Translations under genes and position numbers: made by a program
Shown here: in pieces, positions 60,829 to 64,000 of the stretch
Position numbering within the stretch: position 1 is the stretch's first letter
Layout: each line of letters opens with the position of its first letter
The notes under the pieces: model-generated
The model's input: only the letters and a program-made list of their open reading frames with translations
Database searches by the model: none
Told to the model about the DNA's origin: nothing
Source: an uncultured Lachnospiraceae bacterium
GTDB taxonomy: Bacteria; Bacillota; Clostridia; Lachnospirales; Lachnospiraceae
Reading direction: 5' to 3'
Length of the DNA stretch: 64,000 nucleotides
Assembly: GCA_905199445.1 (NCBI GenBank)
Contig: CAJKGK010000015.1
Span: 1 to 64,000, forward strand

Positions 60829-63800
60829 AAATCCCCAAATTGCATTTAAAATTGACAAAATTTATACGGAATACCAGGAAAATCCCATGGGACTTGATGT
60901 GCTTAACCCTCGTTTTTCCTGGAAGCTCTCCTCGAACCAGAACAATATCCGTCAGGCTGCCTGTCAGATACAGGTTCTTTTGGATACACCTTTGCCCAAA
61001 AACCAGTCCGAAAGTCAGCCAATTGTTATATGGGACTCCGGCAAACAATATACAGACTGTTCTTCCGGTATGACTTACAGCGGCCCAGCACTTTCTCCCT
61101 GTACAAGATATTCTGTACATCTGTCCGTCTGGGAACATTCCGGTTGTCAGGCTCTCCAGGCAGGCTGGTTTGAAACCGGCCTTTTAGATACCGGTCTTAC
61201 TTCCTGGAATGGGGCACAGTGGATCTGTGCGCCTGCATATACTGTATATGCAGCGGCAAAAGGCGTCTTTCAGATTGAATCCGACTTTAGATTTTTGGAC
61301 AGCGCCGACCGTGGCGGAATTGTTTTCGGTGCAGACGATGCCAGACTGATGGATGAAGCGATGAATGAATACCGCCTGCATGGTAAAAATTACATCCGGT
61401 ATGAGGTCAACATTCAGAACCCGGAAAAGCCTCAGCTTCATATTTACCGTGTGGGCTATGCAGTTGATGATGACCCAAATATCCCGCTGGAAGTCATCCC
61501 GCTCATACAAACAGATACCGGAGCATGCCTGCTTACCCCGGAAAATATTCATGATTTTCACACCCTGACCATTAAAGTCACCGGAAATAATGCCCAGGTC
61601 TATTTTGATCATACATACCTTGACAGCACACAGCTTAATCCCAGAGGCTCTAATGATGTCCTGACCTATCCCCGGCTTAATAACATCGGTTTTTTTGCCG
61701 GACCAAAGGGAAAAGTCTGTTTTAAAAATTATACAGTATCTCATATCCGGGCGCCCTACGGAATCTTTATTGATGAACGTCCAGCACATGGCCTCTGCCA
61801 AAAAACTTCCATATTTGCCGGAAAAATTCGATGTAAAGATGACTGCTTTATATTATCTGATGCCCAGATTACAGCAGATCCATCCAATACAGGTCTGCCA
61901 ATGCTTCGCAGAAGTTTTTACGTAAAACCACAGATCACACGTGCCCGACTGTACATCACCGCCTGCGGTATTTATGATGTATGTATTAATCAAACGGCTG
62001 TGACACAGCGTTTTTTTCCACCGGGTCTGACCCAATATGACCGACGGATGAATTATCAGACTTATGATATAACCCCCCTTCTTAAAACCGGTGAAAACGC
62101 CATTGGTGTTGTCCTGGCTTCAGGGTGGTGGAGCGATGCCCAGACATTTACAGTTCAAAATTATAACTATTTCGGCGACCGCGAAGCACTGTTATGCAAA
62201 CTTGTCATTGATTATGCAGACAGAACTTCAGATGTTATCGTTTCAGAACCAGCAAACTGGGCATACAGCGGCGATGGGCCTTACAGATATGCCGGATTTT
62301 TTATGGGTGAATATTACGATGCCCGTCAGGCACATATTTACAATGATTTTTCATCACCTGACTTTAATCCGTCAGGCTGGATACGCCCGGAAACTTATGT
62401 CCCTGCCTATATTCCGGCAAGCAACCCAGGTTTTGCCAGGGACTGGCCTGAAGTCCACAAAACCTCACCGCTGCTGGAAGGCAGCTACGATGCATCAGTT
62501 TTTGTTGTAGATACGCTGACGGCCGTTTCCCGTGTGCAGCAGCGCGAAGACATTTTTATTTATGACTTTGGCCAGGAAATGGCCGGTATTCCGCAGATCA
62601 CTTTTCATGAAGCGCCGGGAACAGTGATCAAAATACGTTACAGCGAAATGCTGTATCCTGATCTTTCCAGATATGCCGGAAATGTGGGACGTCTCATGCG
62701 GGAAAACTACAGAGATGCGGAAAGTACAGATATCTATGTATGTACCGGCAGCCCCGACGGTGAAACGTATTGTCCTAAATTTACATTTCACGGATTCCGC
62801 TATATGGAATTAAGCGGAGTCAGTACACCGCCGGAAGTCGGGGAAGTAAAAGGGCTCCAGCTTTCATCGGTCACAGAATTTACAGGATACTTTGAATGCT
62901 CAGAACCGCTGCTGAATCGCTTCGTACAAAATGTCCGCTGGTCACAGCTCTGTAATTTTATTAACATTCCAACAGACTGTCCTCAACGAAACGAGCGGAT
63001 GGGATGGGCCGGCGATACACATGTATTCTGCAGTACTGCCCTGCACAACAGCAATTTAAAACTGTTTTATGAACGTGTGCTTCAGGCCATGGCAGACCTG
63101 CAGGAAGAAAGCGGCAGATATCCGGAAATTGCACCTGTGGGCGGTGGCTTCGGCGGAATCACTTATGAATGTGCATCGATATTTATTACATGGGAGCTTT
63201 ATCAGCAATATGGTGACATACAAACAATTCAGGCATTTTATCCCGGCATGAAAAAGTATATGCAGTACATGGAAAAACAACAGCTTCCGGGAAATGGCAA
63301 TCCAGATACCATCGGGCCGTTAACTGACTGGCTGGCTTTTGAAGAAACCGACGCCCAGCTGATGTGGAACATTTTCTATTACAGAGAAGTCTTTTTAATG
63401 GAAAAATTTGCGAAGCTGCTAGACCTGACCGAAGATGAGGAAAAATTCAGAGCAATCCGGAAACAGACAGCAAAATACTGGAATCAGACCTTTTTGGACC
63501 CCGTAAACGGCCTGACCCGAGCCGCCAATGGGACAATCTGTGATACCCAGTGTTCCTATGCCCTGGCACTGGCCTATAATATTGCCGATCATCCCCGGCA
63601 GCTGGCCGGTCATCTGGCACGAAAGATTAAAGAAAGTGGCAACCGGATAAAAACCGGATTTTTTGGCACAGGACTGATCAGCCGTGCCCTAAGCGCCAAT
63701 GGCTATTCTGATGTGGCATGCCGGCTGATGCTTCAGACAGCATTTCCATCATGGCTTTATCCTGTCACACAGGGTGCCACAACGATATGGGAACACTGGG

Positions 63801-64000
63801 ATTCCTATACCACTCAATGCGGCTTTGGAAGCTATAATACCATGAATTCATTTAATCACTACGCTCTGGGCAGTGTACTTTCCTGGATTTATGAAGAAAT
63901 CCTGGGTATCAAAAAACAGCCGGACTGTCCAGGATATAAACACTTTATTTTAAAGCCCTGCCTGTGTAAACAGCTTTCCCATGCCCGGGGCTGTATCGAC
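60815..64000 (+). CDS. GH78 alpha-L-rhamnosidase, runs off the right edge
   Basis: 1062 codons are open from ATG 60815 to the edge with GGAAAGG 6 bases upstream; it overlaps GH5 by 14 bases (coupled). Order: N-terminal domain (NPMGLDVLNPRFSWKL), an inserted concanavalin-like segment at about 140-330 (GIVFGADDARL ... VYFDHTYLD), the rhamnosidase N domain (ARLYITACGIYDVCING-like region, ASGWWSDAQ), Ig-like part (FIYDFGQEMAGIP), and the barrel with the acid motif DCPQRNERMGWAGD (Glu about 727) and second Glu in TTIWEHWDSY (about 992), then SFNHYALGSVLSW. No signal peptide. Substrate: rhamnosides. Confidence 0.92.
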   Translation, partial: MNNAENPQIAFKIDKIYTEYQENPMGLDVLNPRFSWKLSSNQNNIRQAACQIQVLLDTPLPKNQSESQPIVIWDSGKQYTDCSSGMTYSGPALSPCTRYSVHLSVWEHSGCQALQAGWFETGLLDTGLTSWNGAQWICAPAYTVYAAAKGVFQIESDFRFLDSADRGGIVFGADDARLMDEAMNEYRLHGKNYIRYEVNIQNPEKPQLHIYRVGYAVDDDPNIPLEVIPLIQTDTGACLLTPENIHDFHTLTIKVTGNNAQVYFDHTYLDSTQLNPRGSNDVLTYPRLNNIGFFAGPKGKVCFKNYTVSHIRAPYGIFIDERPAHGLCQKTSIFAGKIRCKDDCFILSDAQITADPSNTGLPMLRRSFYVKPQITRARLYITACGIYDVCINQTAVTQRFFPPGLTQYDRRMNYQTYDITPLLKTGENAIGVVLASGWWSDAQTFTVQNYNYFGDREALLCKLVIDYADRTSDVIVSEPANWAYSGDGPYRYAGFFMGEYYDARQAHIYNDFSSPDFNPSGWIRPETYVPAYIPASNPGFARDWPEVHKTSPLLEGSYDASVFVVDTLTAVSRVQQREDIFIYDFGQEMAGIPQITFHEAPGTVIKIRYSEMLYPDLSRYAGNVGRLMRENYRDAESTDIYVCTGSPDGETYCPKFTFHGFRYMELSGVSTPPEVGEVKGLQLSSVTEFTGYFECSEPLLNRFVQNVRWSQLCNFINIPTDCPQRNERMGWAGDTHVFCSTALHNSNLKLFYERVLQAMADLQEESGRYPEIAPVGGGFGGITYECASIFITWELYQQYGDIQTIQAFYPGMKKYMQYMEKQQLPGNGNPDTIGPLTDWLAFEETDAQLMWNIFYYREVFLMEKFAKLLDLTEDEEKFRAIRKQTAKYWNQTFLDPVNGLTRAANGTICDTQCSYALALAYNIADHPRQLAGHLARKIKESGNRIKTGFFGTGLISRALSANGYSDVACRLMLQTAFPSWLYPVTQGATTIWEHWDSYTTQCGFGSYNTMNSFNHYALGSVLSWIYEEILGIKKQPDCPGYKHFILKPCLCKQLSHARGCID

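Overview
The window looks like chromosome of a strictly anaerobic, spore-forming gut member of the Clostridia, most likely Lachnospiraceae. The support is: a YyaC-type sporulation protein, class III (oxygen-sensitive) ribonucleotide reductase NrdD/NrdG, a long Bacillus/Clostridia-type SRP RNA, strong AGGAGG ribosome binding sites, moderate-to-low GC, and many AraC-regulated sugar loci. No species can be named from the sequence alone.

Layout. 1-8.4 kb: housekeeping genes on the minus strand (CvpA family, a DUF5711-like protein, an unusual JAMM-fold/LysM membrane protein, recR-ebfC-dnaX, pfk), with yyaC on the plus strand. 8.5-10.4 kb: SRP RNA, ogt, a small DUF1648 membrane protein and tRNA-Ala(GGC). 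10.4-14.9 kb: aldo/keto reductase, dut, nrdG and nrdD, with paired NrdR boxes interleaved with DnaA boxes upstream of nrdD. 15-20.2 kb: hexuronate catabolism (uxuA-uxuB-uxaC) with a divergent AraC regulator. 20.3-30.5 kb: a class II lanthipeptide locus. 30.5-64 kb: a series of glycan-use modules: beta-glucuronidase; GH78 with a GPH transporter; an AraC-GH39 fusion regulator; a split ABC importer with GH3, an amber-interrupted AraC sensor and a binding protein; an AraC/GH20/ABC/sulfatase module; proC; another AraC; and GH5 with a GH78 that runs off the end.

The most interesting system is the lanthipeptide locus. A 52-residue precursor gene (27388-27546), easily missed because it is so short, lies between a LytTR two-component system and a LanM synthetase. 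A hairpin plus T-tract separates lanA from lanM, and lanA has its own TATAAT box. A four-gene ABC transporter (one ATPase, three membrane proteins) and a frameshifted lipoprotein follow, probably for immunity. No LanT exporter/protease or separate protease is present, and the predicted core is tiny (two Thr, a terminal Cys-Cys).

How the sugar genes fit together: imported glucuronides would be cleaved by the beta-glucuronidase and the uronate degraded by UxaC-UxuB-UxuA. TTGCAA-centred repeats spaced 20-21 bp occur upstream of both loci, hinting at shared control. None of the complete glycosidases shows a signal peptide, which suggests that oligosaccharides are imported first and cut inside the cell. 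Two regulators look altered: one AraC protein carries a GH39 domain that has lost both catalytic glutamates, and another is cut by an in-frame amber codon just inside its DNA-binding domain.
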